From positions 1-64,000 of the forward strand of contig CAWCVZ010000004.1 in the NCBI GenBank assembly GCA_963798865.1: a stretch of 64,000 nucleotides of DNA. The letters are read 5' to 3'. The position numbers and the translations under genes were made by a program. Of the stretch, positions 42,674 through 52,427 are shown one piece after another. Each line of letters begins with the position of its first letter. Positions within the stretch are counted from its first letter, which is position 1. Below the pieces are notes generated by a model, which did not search any database, had not been told where the DNA came from, and worked only from the letters and a program-made list of their open reading frames with translations. The stretch comes from RBG-16-34-14 sp963798865 (GTDB lineage Bacteria; Bacteroidota; Ignavibacteria; Ignavibacteriales; Ignavibacteriaceae).

Positions 42674-44923
42674 TTATAAAGTAAAAGGCATATTTAAAGA
42701 AAGACTTATATTTCTTCCCATATCATTTATGCCTAATGGTTTCAACAGGCTTAGATGATTTATATAAACTTCATCCAGAATATTTGTAACGTTTAAAGCA
42801 ATATTTAAAGGATTTGAACCCCAATAAATTGATGTGCCAATTCCTGCATCAAGCAAAGAATATCCTGAAGTTGGGGTTTCATTACTTGCACTCCGGTCTT
42901 GTTTAAGATAATTCCTCACCCTTATTTCAAAAAATATTTTTTTAAGTGAAGTAAGATCAGGAAGATTGAATTTTGCTGCTGCAATAATTTTATCCGCAGG
43001 CATAAATGGTAAATAGCTGTCATCAGTTTTTTTCCCGATAACAATCGAATATGATCCATTCAAATCAAGCCAGTCAGCAGGTTTAATCTCAATGCTTGCT
43101 TCACCACCACGTAAATCAGCATCATTCTGAACAAACCTGTAAACGCTGAATGAGTCAATCATTTCTGTAGTAGGAATAAGATAAATAAAATTTTTAACGT
43201 GATTATTAAATGCACTTAAGGTTACTTTAACTGAGCTTTCTGCGTAGGTTATTCCAAAATCAACCTGGTAATTCTGTTCACTTTCCAGATCAGCATCACC
43301 GATTTCATATCTTGTTGTTCCTTCGTGAACACCATTGGAAGCAATCTCTGCAAGATTTGGTGCTCTGAAACCGCTGGCTAAATTAAGTTTGATTGTCCAG
43401 TTGTTTGATGGAAAGAATGAGCCGCCTATCGCGCCATTAAAAGTATTGTAATCAAGATCGAGCTTTTTAAAATATGACTCTTCACCTGGAGTTCCCATTT
43501 CTTCAGTTTCAATTTTATTCAAATCATAACGTGCGCCGCCTTCAAAAAGGAATCTTTCAAAATTCTTTTTTAAATAAGCAAAAAATGAAAACTCATTCAT
43601 ATCTGCATTTGGAACAAGGATCCGGTTTCCTTCATTTTCATTTCCCTGCAGCTGCCCCTGTGTGCCAATTGTAAGTTCCGAATTTTCAAAAACAGGATAG
43701 AGCCATTCAGCATCGTAGGAAAAAGTATTCAGTATAATATCTAAATCACCCATATCTTTAGCCATCAATTCCTCACCACCCTCTTCTTCTTCACGATGAT
43801 TATTCTGGAAACCAAGGTTAATTTTAAATTTAGATTCGCCCGCAACAAAAAGATTTCTCAGAGAAATAATATGAGAACCAATTATATGATGAGGTCCTTC
43901 AAACTCTCTTTCAAAGTGATCTTCTGCCAAATCTTTCGGGTTGTTCAGGTCAGCTTCTTCCACAACCCCATGAATGTGATAAGAAAATAAATATTCAAGA
44001 GTTGAAAAACCCCAGGAATCATTATAGTTAAGGATACCTTTGGCATCTGCTCCTGCAAAACGTGTATTTGGAACTTTGTCTTCATTGCCATCAAGATAGT
44101 CGGCATGGCTTTGTCCGCCAAGATGAAACTGCCATCGCCATTTTTCACCGGAACCTTTAAAGCCGGCTGTAAAATTTGCCCCAAGTGTGTTTGAAAAAGT
44201 TTCAAGACTTACTTCTCCAGAAGTTGCACCAACAGGTGCAAACTCAGGATCTAAAAAATTAACTACACCGCCAATTACATTTGCACCGTACAATAGTGCT
44301 GCCGGTCCTTCAATTATCTGCACTTCACCTGTGCCGACTTCGTTAACGCCAAAGCCATGTTCATTTTGCCATTCCTGGTTGTCAAATCTTAATCCATTAA
44401 CAATTGCAGCAATCCTGTAACCAAATAAACCTCTTATAACAGGTTTTGAAATTGAAAATCCATTTGATAATTCTGAAATTCCCGGAAGCAAAGTCAGAGA
44501 TCTTTGAAGAGAAATAAAGCCGTCACTTTTTATTGTTCCGGCAGAAACTTTTTCAACTTTGAATGGAGCTTTCTCAGATTCATCTATAGAGTTTCCAATA
44601 ATAACAACATCACCGATCTCAATATTTGAAGTCTCAAGCTGAACATTCAAAGTAGCATTGCTGTTCTTTAAGTTAACGGAAAGAACTTGGCTTTTATATC
44701 CGACATAACTGAATTGAATACCGAAATATCCTTCAGGCAGATTATTAATTTCGTAATTTCCTTTATTGTCTGTAACCGTACCGGTTTGTAATTCGGGAAA
44801 ATATATATTAACACCCGTAAGTGCATTCCCGCTTTCTTTGTCTTCAACATTTCCCGATAGCTTAACTTGCGCAGAAAGCATTGTTGAAAATATAAGAAGC
44901 AGGATGAAAAAAATTCCTTTCAT
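42674..44923 (-). CDS. TonB-dependent outer-membrane receptor
   Basis: 749 residues. A signal peptide is followed by a carboxypeptidase-regulatory-like domain (VEDKESGNALTGVNIYFPELQTGTV), a plug domain (EVQIIEGPAALLYGANVIGGVVNF) and a 22-strand-type barrel ending in Leu. An extracellular-looking stretch is rich in His and acidic residues (EDHFEREFEGPHHIIGSHI, then NNHREEEEGGEE), which suggests a metal or metal-chelate substrate. This is inferred and other ligands are possible. The small secreted protein at 45003-45512 is immediately upstream on the same strand. Confidence 0.9.
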   Translation of the reverse strand: MKGIFFILLLIFSTMLSAQVKLSGNVEDKESGNALTGVNIYFPELQTGTVTDNKGNYEINNLPEGYFGIQFSYVGYKSQVLSVNLKNSNATLNVQLETSNIEIGDVVIIGNSIDESEKAPFKVEKVSAGTIKSDGFISLQRSLTLLPGISELSNGFSISKPVIRGLFGYRIAAIVNGLRFDNQEWQNEHGFGVNEVGTGEVQIIEGPAALLYGANVIGGVVNFLDPEFAPVGATSGEVSLETFSNTLGANFTAGFKGSGEKWRWQFHLGGQSHADYLDGNEDKVPNTRFAGADAKGILNYNDSWGFSTLEYLFSYHIHGVVEEADLNNPKDLAEDHFEREFEGPHHIIGSHIISLRNLFVAGESKFKINLGFQNNHREEEEGGEELMAKDMGDLDIILNTFSYDAEWLYPVFENSELTIGTQGQLQGNENEGNRILVPNADMNEFSFFAYLKKNFERFLFEGGARYDLNKIETEEMGTPGEESYFKKLDLDYNTFNGAIGGSFFPSNNWTIKLNLASGFRAPNLAEIASNGVHEGTTRYEIGDADLESEQNYQVDFGITYAESSVKVTLSAFNNHVKNFIYLIPTTEMIDSFSVYRFVQNDADLRGGEASIEIKPADWLDLNGSYSIVIGKKTDDSYLPFMPADKIIAAAKFNLPDLTSLKKIFFEIRVRNYLKQDRSASNETPTSGYSLLDAGIGTSIYWGSNPLNIALNVTNILDEVYINHLSLLKPLGINDMGRNISLSLNMPFTL

Positions 44924-45002
44924 CTAATACCTCAAATTTCTTTATAGAATAATATTTTATTAATCTCTCTTATAAATAAAATCAAAAGAAAGAAAAAAGA
45001 GA

Positions 45003-45512
45003 TTAGGAAACTTGTGGCGGGGGGGTAGTTAAATCAATTATGGGCTGGGAATATGAAAGACTTAAATATGAATAAGATAAATTTAAACTCTGGTGCAGTT
45101 TAACTGCAGGTGTCATTCCGGTTATAAATAATGTTAAAGTATCTTTATGAAAATACTTGTTCTGAATTCCATTTTTATCTTTCTCATTATTCTCAGTTTG
45201 TGCTTTTTCGAAATGTTCAAGAAGACCCTGCTCATTCAAATCCATAATACAATGAAGTACAATGTTATCTCCAACTACTTCTTTACTTTTAATATCATAA
45301 AGAATTCCATCAAAGATTACTTCACGATTATTTTTTTGGATGAGTTTTTCCTTATTAGAAGAGTTAATTATCAATGTTATATTAATTGAAGCTAATTCAG
45401 AATTACAAGTTTCCTGTCCGCAATCAAAAAGGAGATATGCAAAAATCAGCTCGTAGCCTGCTGTGCAGAATAAAATTATACTTAATAGAAAAACAGTTAT
45501 GAGTTTTTTCAA
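45003..45512 (-). CDS. Secreted hypothetical protein upstream of the TonB receptor
   Basis: 169 residues with an N-terminal hydrophobic signal segment (VFLLSIILFCTAGYELIFAYLLF). Two Cys follow (DCGQETC). The C-terminus is Ser/Tyr-rich and ends in a Pro cluster. The family is not recognised. It probably shares a transcript with the TonB receptor 79 bases downstream, so a helper role in uptake is possible but unproven. Confidence 0.6.
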   Translation of the reverse strand: MKKLITVFLLSIILFCTAGYELIFAYLLFDCGQETCNSELASINITLIINSSNKEKLIQKNNREVIFDGILYDIKSKEVVGDNIVLHCIMDLNEQGLLEHFEKAQTENNEKDKNGIQNKYFHKDTLTLFITGMTPAVKLHQSLNLSYSYLSLSYSQPIIDLTTPPPQVS

Positions 45513-45630
45513 AAAAAATAAACCTTGATTGAAAGTATAGATAAAATAATAAAAATTTTGAGGAATAACGAAATGATTAAGTTCTAAAAGATTGGAAACA
45601 ATGCAAAGATAAACTCAAAAGTTTCAAAGA

Positions 45631-46282
45631 TTATTTTGCTATGCGGTTTCTGTCAATCCAATAACCCCAGGCAATTATCAGCCACTGGGATAATCCAACA
45701 TAACCTATTGCATCTGCGGACTGTGGAGGCGGACCGAAAATATTCATTACATAAACAACAATTAAAAAAATTACTAAACCCCAAAATGTAAGTGTGCCTT
45801 TTTTATTTTTTGCTTTAGTTGTTCTTAGGTATAAAAAAACTCCAAATGCAAAAATAAATCCTTCGACGATAAGTGTGAGGGGAACTGAATTCCAAAGACC
45901 GAATCCAACTTTTAAAATCTGTTCCGGGGAAAAGGGGGAGATCCGGTATGTGAACTATGAGATCGAGAAACCAATGGCTAATAACTAATATTCCTAAGAT
46001 AATCGCACTTCGAACATTCTTCTTTATTAAAAAATAGATTAACCCAAAAAGCAAAGCCCAGAAAAAAACACCCAGTAAACTGTGAGTAAAAGGGTAGTAT
46101 GTAAAATCAAGCGGTGTAAGCATTGATATGCCGGGAACAATTTTAACTTTTTCAATTCCAAGAATAAGAAACAATGGCCAGAGCAAATCAACAAATTGAG
46201 CTGCCATAAACAAAGTTCCGAGTGATGGCTGCTTATCAATTTTTTTAGCTGCTAAACCAACTCCAAAATGACCAATAAACAT
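45631..46282 (-). CDS. Membrane-bound metal-dependent hydrolase-like protein (one frame break)
   Basis: About 216 residues once repaired. The N-terminus MFIGHFGVGLAAKKIDKQPSLG with PFTHSLLG and ISHWFLDLIVH resembles the YdjM/DUF457 family, which combines His/Asp motifs with membrane helices. The frame breaks near 45920, where an extra A in an A run separates PGTDFK from VGFGLWNSVPLTLIVEGFIF. Four or more further hydrophobic helices then run to the stop at 45631. Substrate unknown. Confidence 0.72.
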
Positions 46283-46300
46283 AAAGTCCTATAAATTTAT

Positions 46301-46804
46301 TTAGTTAGCAATTTTAAATTTAACCTTTTCAAATTTTCCGGAAATTTTCATTGATGGCTGGTTCTTCAATACAAAGCCACCTTTATCATCAAGAAGTTGT
46401 TTTATTGTTCCTTCGAATGTTCCGCTGGCAGTATTGTTTGTTTCATCAAATTCGGTTAAATGAATTTTTCCTTCCGCGGAAACCCATTGTTGTTTGCCAA
46501 GACCTCTTGGGGCATAAGAAATGCTGGCTCCTCCGGGAGGAACAGAAAAGTTTTGCTCAAATGTAAACTCTGCAGATGTTTTTCCTTTTATTGCATTATA
46601 GTCTATCATAATATCAATCCGTTCAGAATCTTTAATTGCATTGATTGCAAAAGCAGTTAAGTCCATAACCTTCTCAATACCTGCTGATACATTCTTTGCT
46701 TCCCATTTCTTATCATTTAAAGTAATTGAGATTTGATTTTGTGCTTCAACTACATTCATTGAAAAAATCAATAACAAAAAAAGAAACAGTTTCATAAATG
46801 CCAC
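46301..46804 (-). CDS. Secreted hypothetical protein
   Basis: 167 residues. A signal peptide (LFLFLLLIFSMNVVEAQ) precedes a beta-rich domain beginning ISITLNDKKWEAKNVSAG. I do not recognise the family with confidence; similar small exported proteins with this NxKxWxA start are common in Bacteroidota. No catalytic motif. It lies just upstream of the DUF457-like gene on the same strand. Confidence 0.6.
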   Translation of the reverse strand: MAFMKLFLFLLLIFSMNVVEAQNQISITLNDKKWEAKNVSAGIEKVMDLTAFAINAIKDSERIDIMIDYNAIKGKTSAEFTFEQNFSVPPGGASISYAPRGLGKQQWVSAEGKIHLTEFDETNNTASGTFEGTIKQLLDDKGGFVLKNQPSMKISGKFEKVKFKIAN

Positions 46805-46867
46805 TCCTTTTTTACTTGTTGATGATCGATAATTTATAAATTATTCCTTTAACAAATCAACAGAAAT

Positions 46868-47281
46868 TTATTTTTTCTCTTTCCCGTTTTTTGCTTTTAA
46901 TTTTTTTATGGATTTCTTTTTCTCTTTGCTAATATTCATTGATTCAGGACGGGTATGCCTTGGCTGATAGATGCTAAGCTTTCCACCTCCTGGAAGTGTT
47001 AACTGTGAAAGTAAACCCCATCCCTGATTTTGTACAGGAGTACAATTAATATTTGCTTTTTTCATCTGTAAAATAAATGACTCTATATTATCACACATCA
47101 GGAAGAATTCATGCATATCATTCTCATCTGATGGATGGAAAGCAATTTCAGAAGGAGGCAAACCGAAGATAAGCCATCCTTCACCAACATCAACAAACGG
47201 CAGTTTTAATATTTTTTGAAAGAAGGAGCGATCCTTTTCCGGATCTTTACTATATATAATTGAATGAGCACCGATAATCAT
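46868..47281 (-). CDS. VOC-superfamily (glyoxalase/bleomycin-resistance-like) protein
   Basis: 137 residues. N-terminal beta-alpha-beta pattern IIGAHSIIYSKDPEKDRSFFQKILKLPFVDVGEGW and the later DNIESFILQMKKANINC match a vicinal-oxygen-chelate module. The end is a Lys-rich tail (KEKKKSIKKLKAKNGKEKK). Members bind a metal and act as isomerases, dioxygenases or drug-binding proteins; the substrate cannot be told here. Confidence 0.8.
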   Translation of the reverse strand: MIIGAHSIIYSKDPEKDRSFFQKILKLPFVDVGEGWLIFGLPPSEIAFHPSDENDMHEFFLMCDNIESFILQMKKANINCTPVQNQGWGLLSQLTLPGGGKLSIYQPRHTRPESMNISKEKKKSIKKLKAKNGKEKK

Positions 47282-47397
47282 TTTAGTTCAATCTTAAAAT
47301 TTTTATTTGATGTTATTTCTAAAAACTTTTTTAGATAAGATGTATTTAATGATAATCTGTTATTAAATCCAGAAATGATAGAGCAAATATTTCACTT

Positions 47398-47778
47398 TTA
47401 AAATCCTATTGTAATTGTTGTATCTAAATATTGTGAATCATTCTGCCAGAATCTTAAAGTTTTAACTCCCGCAGAATAGAATATGATTTTCTCTGACCTT
47501 GCGATTGAATCTATAACCTGAATACAAGGCTGTCCATCATCTTTGCCATAAACTTTGGAAGTGTAAACTATATCATTGTTTGTACTTTCAGTTCTATAGT
47601 AGTACCAGCAGGGAGTAGGAGTTGCGTAAACTGTAGTTACTTTAACCTCGCTGCCGTTTATTTGTACGCTTTCAATTTTGACGGCCTCAAGAGGATATGT
47701 AGAGGATAAATTATTTTCACTGGTATCACAACCAATTAGAAAAGGAAGAAAAACAGAAATTAAAAATAGATATTTCAT
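47398..47778 (-). CDS. Small lipoprotein of unknown function
   Basis: 126 residues. The lipobox FLIGC follows a short signal peptide, so it is probably membrane anchored. The rest is beta-rich with two further Cys (TPCWYYYR and GQPCIQV). No recognised family. Confidence 0.6.
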   Translation of the reverse strand: MKYLFLISVFLPFLIGCDTSENNLSSTYPLEAVKIESVQINGSEVKVTTVYATPTPCWYYYRTESTNNDIVYTSKVYGKDDGQPCIQVIDSIARSEKIIFYSAGVKTLRFWQNDSQYLDTTITIGF

Positions 47779-47848
47779 TTAAGATGCTTCAGGTTAATTT
47801 CAAGTTTTATGAGTCAATACGATTAATTTTACTTTTATAAAAATCTTG

Positions 47849-48253
47849 TTACTTCCTAAAAGCTTCGCCAGCAATGTAAGTATCAAAGAATTCTTGAAAC
47901 TTTACAATTTTCCTATCTCTAATCACTATGATATGAACAAAATCTGATTCATACATTTTCCCTGTTGGTATTGCCAAACATTTCATATACCCAAGTACAG
48001 CAACTGTTTCGCTATCCGCTAACATTTTTTTTGGTTCTAAAATCAAGATATCTTCATTCTGTTTCCCAATATTCAACCACTCTAAGAAACCTTTATGACC
48101 ATAGCGGGTACCACCGGCCGGATTAAACGGATTTGAAGGTTCACCCCATTCGACATCGGGACTTAACATTTCAAGAATAGCGTTAATATTTTTATCAGAA
48201 AAGGAAGAATAAAGACTCTGAACAATTTTAATGTTTTCAATTTGTGAACTCAT
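47849..48253 (-). CDS. SnoaL-like/NTF2-fold protein
   Basis: 134 residues. Pattern NIKIVQSLYSSFSDKNINAILEMLSPDVEWGEP and later VHIIVIRDRKIVKFQEFFD is typical of SnoaL-like proteins, a fold used for small enzymes and binding proteins. No active residues can be assigned. It is outside the integron array but of the same broad fold as the last cassette gene at 51990. Confidence 0.8.
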   Translation of the reverse strand: MSSQIENIKIVQSLYSSFSDKNINAILEMLSPDVEWGEPSNPFNPAGGTRYGHKGFLEWLNIGKQNEDILILEPKKMLADSETVAVLGYMKCLAIPTGKMYESDFVHIIVIRDRKIVKFQEFFDTYIAGEAFRK

Positions 48254-48279
48254 TTATTTACTTCCTACAGATTTCAGAC

Positions 48280-48320
48280 ACTTAACGGCTGTTATGTTAA
48301 AACACAACAGCCAGTTGAGT
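48280..48320. repeat. Long hairpin between two minus-strand genes
   Basis: A 41-base imperfect hairpin. The core arms GGCTGTT (48287-48293) and AACAGCC (48306-48312) are extended inward by four pairs across one mismatch, and outward by ACTTAAC pairing with GTTGAGT (one G-T). The neighbouring 48370-48430 stretch holds CCGC-rich dispersed palindromes. Confidence 0.55.
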
Positions 48321-48434
48321 TTTCTCATTATTTATTCCGAAGAAATTACTCAGGAAGAAGTAACATCCTGTTACCTGTCTACCGCAGGCAGGTTCGTCGC
48401 CAATTTATCCGCCTCTGGCGGAGAGACAGGAATA

Positions 48435-50675
48435 CTATTTTAACAATATCATTTTCTTAATTAATGAATGTTCATTAGTCTGCAGTCTGTAGAAGTATAC
48501 TCCACTCGAAAGACCTGATGCATTAAAGGTAACAGAATGAAATCCTGAATTAAATTCTCCGTCAATAAGTGTAACTACTTCCTGTCCAAGCATATCATAA
48601 ACCTTAAGACTTGCTTTTCCGTTCTTCACAAGATTGAAACTTATAATGGTAGAGGGATTGAAAGGGTTAGGATAGTTCTGCTCAAGATTGAAAAAACCAG
48701 GTGAGAGTGGTAAATCTTCAATACCGGTGACACCACTGGGGTATTTTAACCTCAGGTTATCCGCATAAATTGTTCCTGATATTGTCATACCGCTCTGAAG
48801 ATTAGTGGTAGCGAGTTGAATCTCTATTCTGTTAAGTGTTAAGGGATAAGTTAAAGGAGAATTGCCTGACAATTGCACCAATCCTGTCATTGGTGCATTT
48901 ATATTAGCAAAAGCCAGGCTATCGTTAAGAAACCTCTTTCCCGATGCTCTGAAGATTCCCGATTCAACATCTGTAAAACGGTAGAATAGTTTATGATTTC
49001 TGCCGTCTGATTTTACATCAAGATATATCGAATCAGGAATACCATAAACAGGTATGTCTTTATTCAGATATACCATATAACTTTGATTATTATAAGTGAA
49101 CTTATAATCTATTTTAAAGGACGCATTCCCGGCAGACATCTGATCTGTTGAGAGAGTTACAGAGAGTGAGTCCAGGTTATCACCTGTAAAAGTCCATCCG
49201 TTTAAACTTTCGAGCAAATCAAAGCTGACGATACCACTTGCACTCTCAACTTTAATGGTTGATGTGTCGCTGTATCCGCTTAATGTTGCAATTATATATG
49301 TAGTACCGTTCTCCTCTCCCTTAAAATTACCCATTGAATCAATAGTTCCTACAGATGGATCCGTTGAGATTAAATTAAACTTCGTTATCGAGATGTCGTG
49401 TTTTACCGAATCGGCATCATAAGTGTCTATGATCATTTTAAGAGTTCTTATTGTATCCGTAACTGTGAAATTCGGCATTAAAATAAAATATTTAAGATCA
49501 TAAGTTTTAATAAAACATGAATCTGTTGAGTTATTAAAATTTGCATAAACATACCCGCTGTCGGATTGGTTTCCAGGTGTGAACACTCCCGATGATTCTA
49601 TCGCTCCAATCCTGCTGTCGCATGAATATTGTATCCACGATGCAGGCAAAATAATTCTATTGCCGAAATTATCAATCGCAGTAGCATCGAAAGTGTAGTT
49701 GTCATAGCGGAAAATCTTTAATGAATCCGCAGAGAGCTCCATAGATGTAAAATCCTGAGGTGAAGAAGAAGAAAGAACCATTAATGAATAAAAGAAATTT
49801 GAGCTGAATGTACGAAGAATATCCTCATTGCCTCCGTGCCCCATTTGAGGAAAGAAAGCCCTGTGGTTATATATTCCCAATTGTGTTGCAATCCTAGATA
49901 TTGCTACACCGCCAAATAATTGAATACCAAAGTCGGTAGATACCCCGCTATCAGGAGGTACAATCACATCCAGTAAACCATGAAAATCAGCAACAGGTAG
50001 CTCTCCGGGGTCAATCCATGTTGGATTTACGATAGCTCCACAATAATTTACTATGCCTTTAATTTCCGAAGAAAATCCTGGGTTTCCACTTGTCCCTTCA
50101 ATATCTCCCCACATTGCCTGGTTTACATCTGGGGGAATTTCATCCTCGTCCCAATAAGCATAATGTACTGCAACCATAGACCCAGCAGAAGAACCTTCGA
50201 GATATATTTTTGAAGTATCTATTCCGTAAACTGCAGCGTTTGAACGAAAGAAACGAACTGCAGCTTTAGCATCCTGAACACCACGCAAAAGAGCTTCCAA
50301 TATTGTTGTAACTCCTTTGGGGGATTGGATCCCGACTCTGTAATCTATAGTAGCTGCAACATAACCGCGTTTTGCAAAGTCAGTGCAGAATGGACCCATT
50401 TCGCTTCTGTTTCCACCTATTAGGCTTCCACCATGAATACATATAACCAGTGGTCTCAATGTTAAAGTATCATTCGCCGGTTCATAAAAATCCAAATATA
50501 AATTAGAATTAGAACCGGAAATTGAAAGACTGCTGCCGAACTGTATGTTATTTGTATTTGTTACAGAAGAAAAAACAATATCTTTATAACGAGTCTGTGC
50601 TTCGGTAACCTGTATTATAATAAAAACCAACATGAGAATAAGTACTTTAGGGAGGGAAGTATAAAAAGATATCAT
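48435..50675 (-). CDS. Secreted alpha/beta-hydrolase esterase with T9SS sorting domain
   Basis: 746 residues. After a signal peptide comes an esterase/lipase domain (about residues 40-310) with oxyanion motif CIHGGSLIGG and nucleophile elbow EGSSAGSM (GxSxG). The last catalytic His is probably in QMGHGG. Then follow Ig-like Big_2-type segments (SKIGAIESSGVF-like, STDPSVGTIDSMG) and a carbohydrate-binding-like beta domain. The protein ends in a type A sorting domain (NYPNPFNPSTIISF ... GVYFYRLQT). Likely exported through SprA and hydrolysing an ester outside the cell. Confidence 0.85.
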   Translation of the reverse strand: MISFYTSLPKVLILMLVFIIIQVTEAQTRYKDIVFSSVTNTNNIQFGSSLSISGSNSNLYLDFYEPANDTLTLRPLVICIHGGSLIGGNRSEMGPFCTDFAKRGYVAATIDYRVGIQSPKGVTTILEALLRGVQDAKAAVRFFRSNAAVYGIDTSKIYLEGSSAGSMVAVHYAYWDEDEIPPDVNQAMWGDIEGTSGNPGFSSEIKGIVNYCGAIVNPTWIDPGELPVADFHGLLDVIVPPDSGVSTDFGIQLFGGVAISRIATQLGIYNHRAFFPQMGHGGNEDILRTFSSNFFYSLMVLSSSSPQDFTSMELSADSLKIFRYDNYTFDATAIDNFGNRIILPASWIQYSCDSRIGAIESSGVFTPGNQSDSGYVYANFNNSTDSCFIKTYDLKYFILMPNFTVTDTIRTLKMIIDTYDADSVKHDISITKFNLISTDPSVGTIDSMGNFKGEENGTTYIIATLSGYSDTSTIKVESASGIVSFDLLESLNGWTFTGDNLDSLSVTLSTDQMSAGNASFKIDYKFTYNNQSYMVYLNKDIPVYGIPDSIYLDVKSDGRNHKLFYRFTDVESGIFRASGKRFLNDSLAFANINAPMTGLVQLSGNSPLTYPLTLNRIEIQLATTNLQSGMTISGTIYADNLRLKYPSGVTGIEDLPLSPGFFNLEQNYPNPFNPSTIISFNLVKNGKASLKVYDMLGQEVVTLIDGEFNSGFHSVTFNASGLSSGVYFYRLQTNEHSLIKKMILLK

Positions 50676-50898
50676 AATATTATCTCCTATATCCAGAAGT
50701 TAACCATTATATTTAACCAAATATTGTTTAATTAAATAATATACCTTGTCTAGTCAAATTTGAAATCTTGCCTGAAAATCAAGAAGAAAATAATAAAATT
50801 GAAAAGAACTTCACAAAAATAATAATTTTTATTTTCAGAATATCAAAACCTGAAACTTAACTTGATTGGTTGATTACAAACGCTTCAGAAATTTGTTT

Positions 50899-51171
50899 TT
50901 ACTTTTTCAAATTAAAATATTGAATAATTTTTCTTACAGCTGAAGTAATTTTTCTAATATCCTTAGTGATGGAATCTTTTTCAAACTGACTTGTCAGAGT
51001 CTTAATGGTTTTTATGTCTCTTCTTATAGAGTCTTTTTCGAATTGGCTGACCTTACTTTTTAATTCAACAATCAGGTTTGACATCTGAATATTGATCTTC
51101 TCTGTTTGTGAAGAATTTCTCCATACATCTTTAAGCTCTTGCCATATATCTTTTGATTCTTGTTCCAGCAT
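50899..51171 (-). CDS. Small coiled-coil protein cotranscribed with ECF sigma factor
   Basis: 90 residues, no membrane segment, predicted helical throughout. An internal repeat SQFEKDSI-x-x-DI occurs twice in the middle. It starts 18 bases after the sigma-factor stop, so the two are almost certainly one transcript. That is the usual place for an anti-sigma factor, but it lacks a zinc motif and a membrane anchor. Confidence 0.6.
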   Translation of the reverse strand: MLEQESKDIWQELKDVWRNSSQTEKINIQMSNLIVELKSKVSQFEKDSIRRDIKTIKTLTSQFEKDSITKDIRKITSAVRKIIQYFNLKK

Positions 51172-51189
51172 TTTATTTACCTCAATAGT

Positions 51190-51696
51190 TTATTTTAATT
51201 TATTAGTTATACACTTTAATAACGTTTTTCTTATCCGTTTCATTTTAACAGCTATATGATTCTCTGTTAAACCTGTAATTGCGCTTATTTCTTTATAAGG
51301 CAACTCCTCAAGATAGAGTATCACAATGGATTTATCTATTTTATTCAATGACGAAATACAATTCTGAAGGGCTTGAAATTTTTCCTGCTGAATTTTATCA
51401 AGAGTATTTTCTGCACGAACAAACCGTATAGATTCTAAGCGAACTGTATTGTTGTTATTCTTTTCAAGCTTCATTTTTGAACTATAACAAACATTTATCG
51501 CGATTTTATAAATCCATGTATTTATGCTGGATTTACCTTTGAAAGCAGATAATGATTTCCAAACTTGAATTACTACTTCCTGGAAAAGGTCTTGAGGCTC
51601 TATCGGGTTAACTGCATAGATTTTACATATTCTGTAAATTTTATCTTTATTCTCTTCAACTATCTGTATAAAATTTTGCTCTGTTTGATTTTGCAT
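51190..51696 (-). CDS. ECF-family RNA polymerase sigma factor
   Basis: 168 residues. Region 2 is visible as DKIYRICKIYAVNPIEPQDLFQEVVIQVWKSLSAFKGKSSINTWIYKIAINVC, and region 4 as LNKIDKSIVILYLEELPYKEISAITGLTENHIAVKMKRIRKTL. It directs RNA polymerase to a small regulon. It is the last clearly chromosomal gene before the integron array starts. Confidence 0.93.
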   Translation of the reverse strand: MQNQTEQNFIQIVEENKDKIYRICKIYAVNPIEPQDLFQEVVIQVWKSLSAFKGKSSINTWIYKIAINVCYSSKMKLEKNNNNTVRLESIRFVRAENTLDKIQQEKFQALQNCISSLNKIDKSIVILYLEELPYKEISAITGLTENHIAVKMKRIRKTLLKCITNKLK

Positions 51697-51824
51697 ATAA
51701 AAATTTATTATCTCCTGTTTCTAATATGTTAGTAACAAGAATTCCTAAAATATGACAGAAAATGTTTATTATCTTTTTAAGAATTAACACAATAACAAAA
51801 AACAATTAATTTGTCTATTAAAAC

Positions 51825-51968
51825 TTTTAACGATCTTGATTAAGAAATTTTCTTTTGTACGAACATCTTGAACCTACCTGCCAGCACACGGGCAGCAAAC
51901 TTGTTAAGTGCACTCAACTCTATAAACCTAAAATGTCAAAGGGAAAATAGCGGTTGGGTTGGTTATAT
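51825..51968 (-). repeat. attC-like site j (array-terminal, degenerate)
   Basis: Right box GTTATAT (51962-51968) after GCGGTTGGGTTG, as in site h. The left box TTTTAAC (51825-51831) and its neighbours are poorly conserved. It marks the end of the array next to the sigma-factor gene. Confidence 0.55.
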
Positions 51969-51989
51969 GCTTTTGAATAATTCTAAAAT

Positions 51990-52388
51990 TTATAAAGCTT
52001 CGAAACAATCATAATTCCTTTGTTTAAAAATCTTCCCATTCTCAAATTCATAAAATTGTGCAAAATATGCTTTCAGTTCATCACCTGCTTTTTTTTCACC
52101 TATCGGTATTGCTAACACTCCTATCCATTCTGCCTCTATAATAATTGTGTTTTTATCAGAATATGATTTTATTATTCTATAGTTTTCTTTTTGAAGAGCT
52201 TTTTTACCTCTTTCATAAGCTTCTTTTAGGTCTTCTAAATTTCTTATAGTTTTATTTTTCACTAATAAATTTGGGAACTCTATTTGTTCAATATCCGGAT
52301 GATAAAATTCTACGAGCTTTTTAATCCCCTTACACTTTTCAATTGTAAGAAGGAAATTGTTTACAATTTCTATTAATTCAGATTCCAT
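51990..52388 (-). CDS. SnoaL-like/NTF2-fold cassette protein
   Basis: 132 residues. VNNFLLTIEKCKGIKKLVEFYHPDIEQIEFP and the later FAQFYEFENGKIFKQRNYDCFE match SnoaL-like polyketide-cyclase-fold proteins. The N-terminal helix and C-terminal beta sheet are complete. It is the last cassette of the array and its stop is 21 bases from site j. Ligand unknown. Confidence 0.78.
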   Translation of the reverse strand: MESELIEIVNNFLLTIEKCKGIKKLVEFYHPDIEQIEFPNLLVKNKTIRNLEDLKEAYERGKKALQKENYRIIKSYSDKNTIIIEAEWIGVLAIPIGEKKAGDELKAYFAQFYEFENGKIFKQRNYDCFEAL

Positions 52389-52427
52389 TTTCTAATTCTT
52401 ATTTTTTTTAAATATTTTTTTACAGGC

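Noticed and set aside
48280..48320. Considered as an attC site outside the array because ACTTAAC and GTTGAGT fit the box consensus
   Set aside because: Only 41 nt, fully paired with no spacer or extra unpaired base, and without the inner arm sequence shared by sites a to k.
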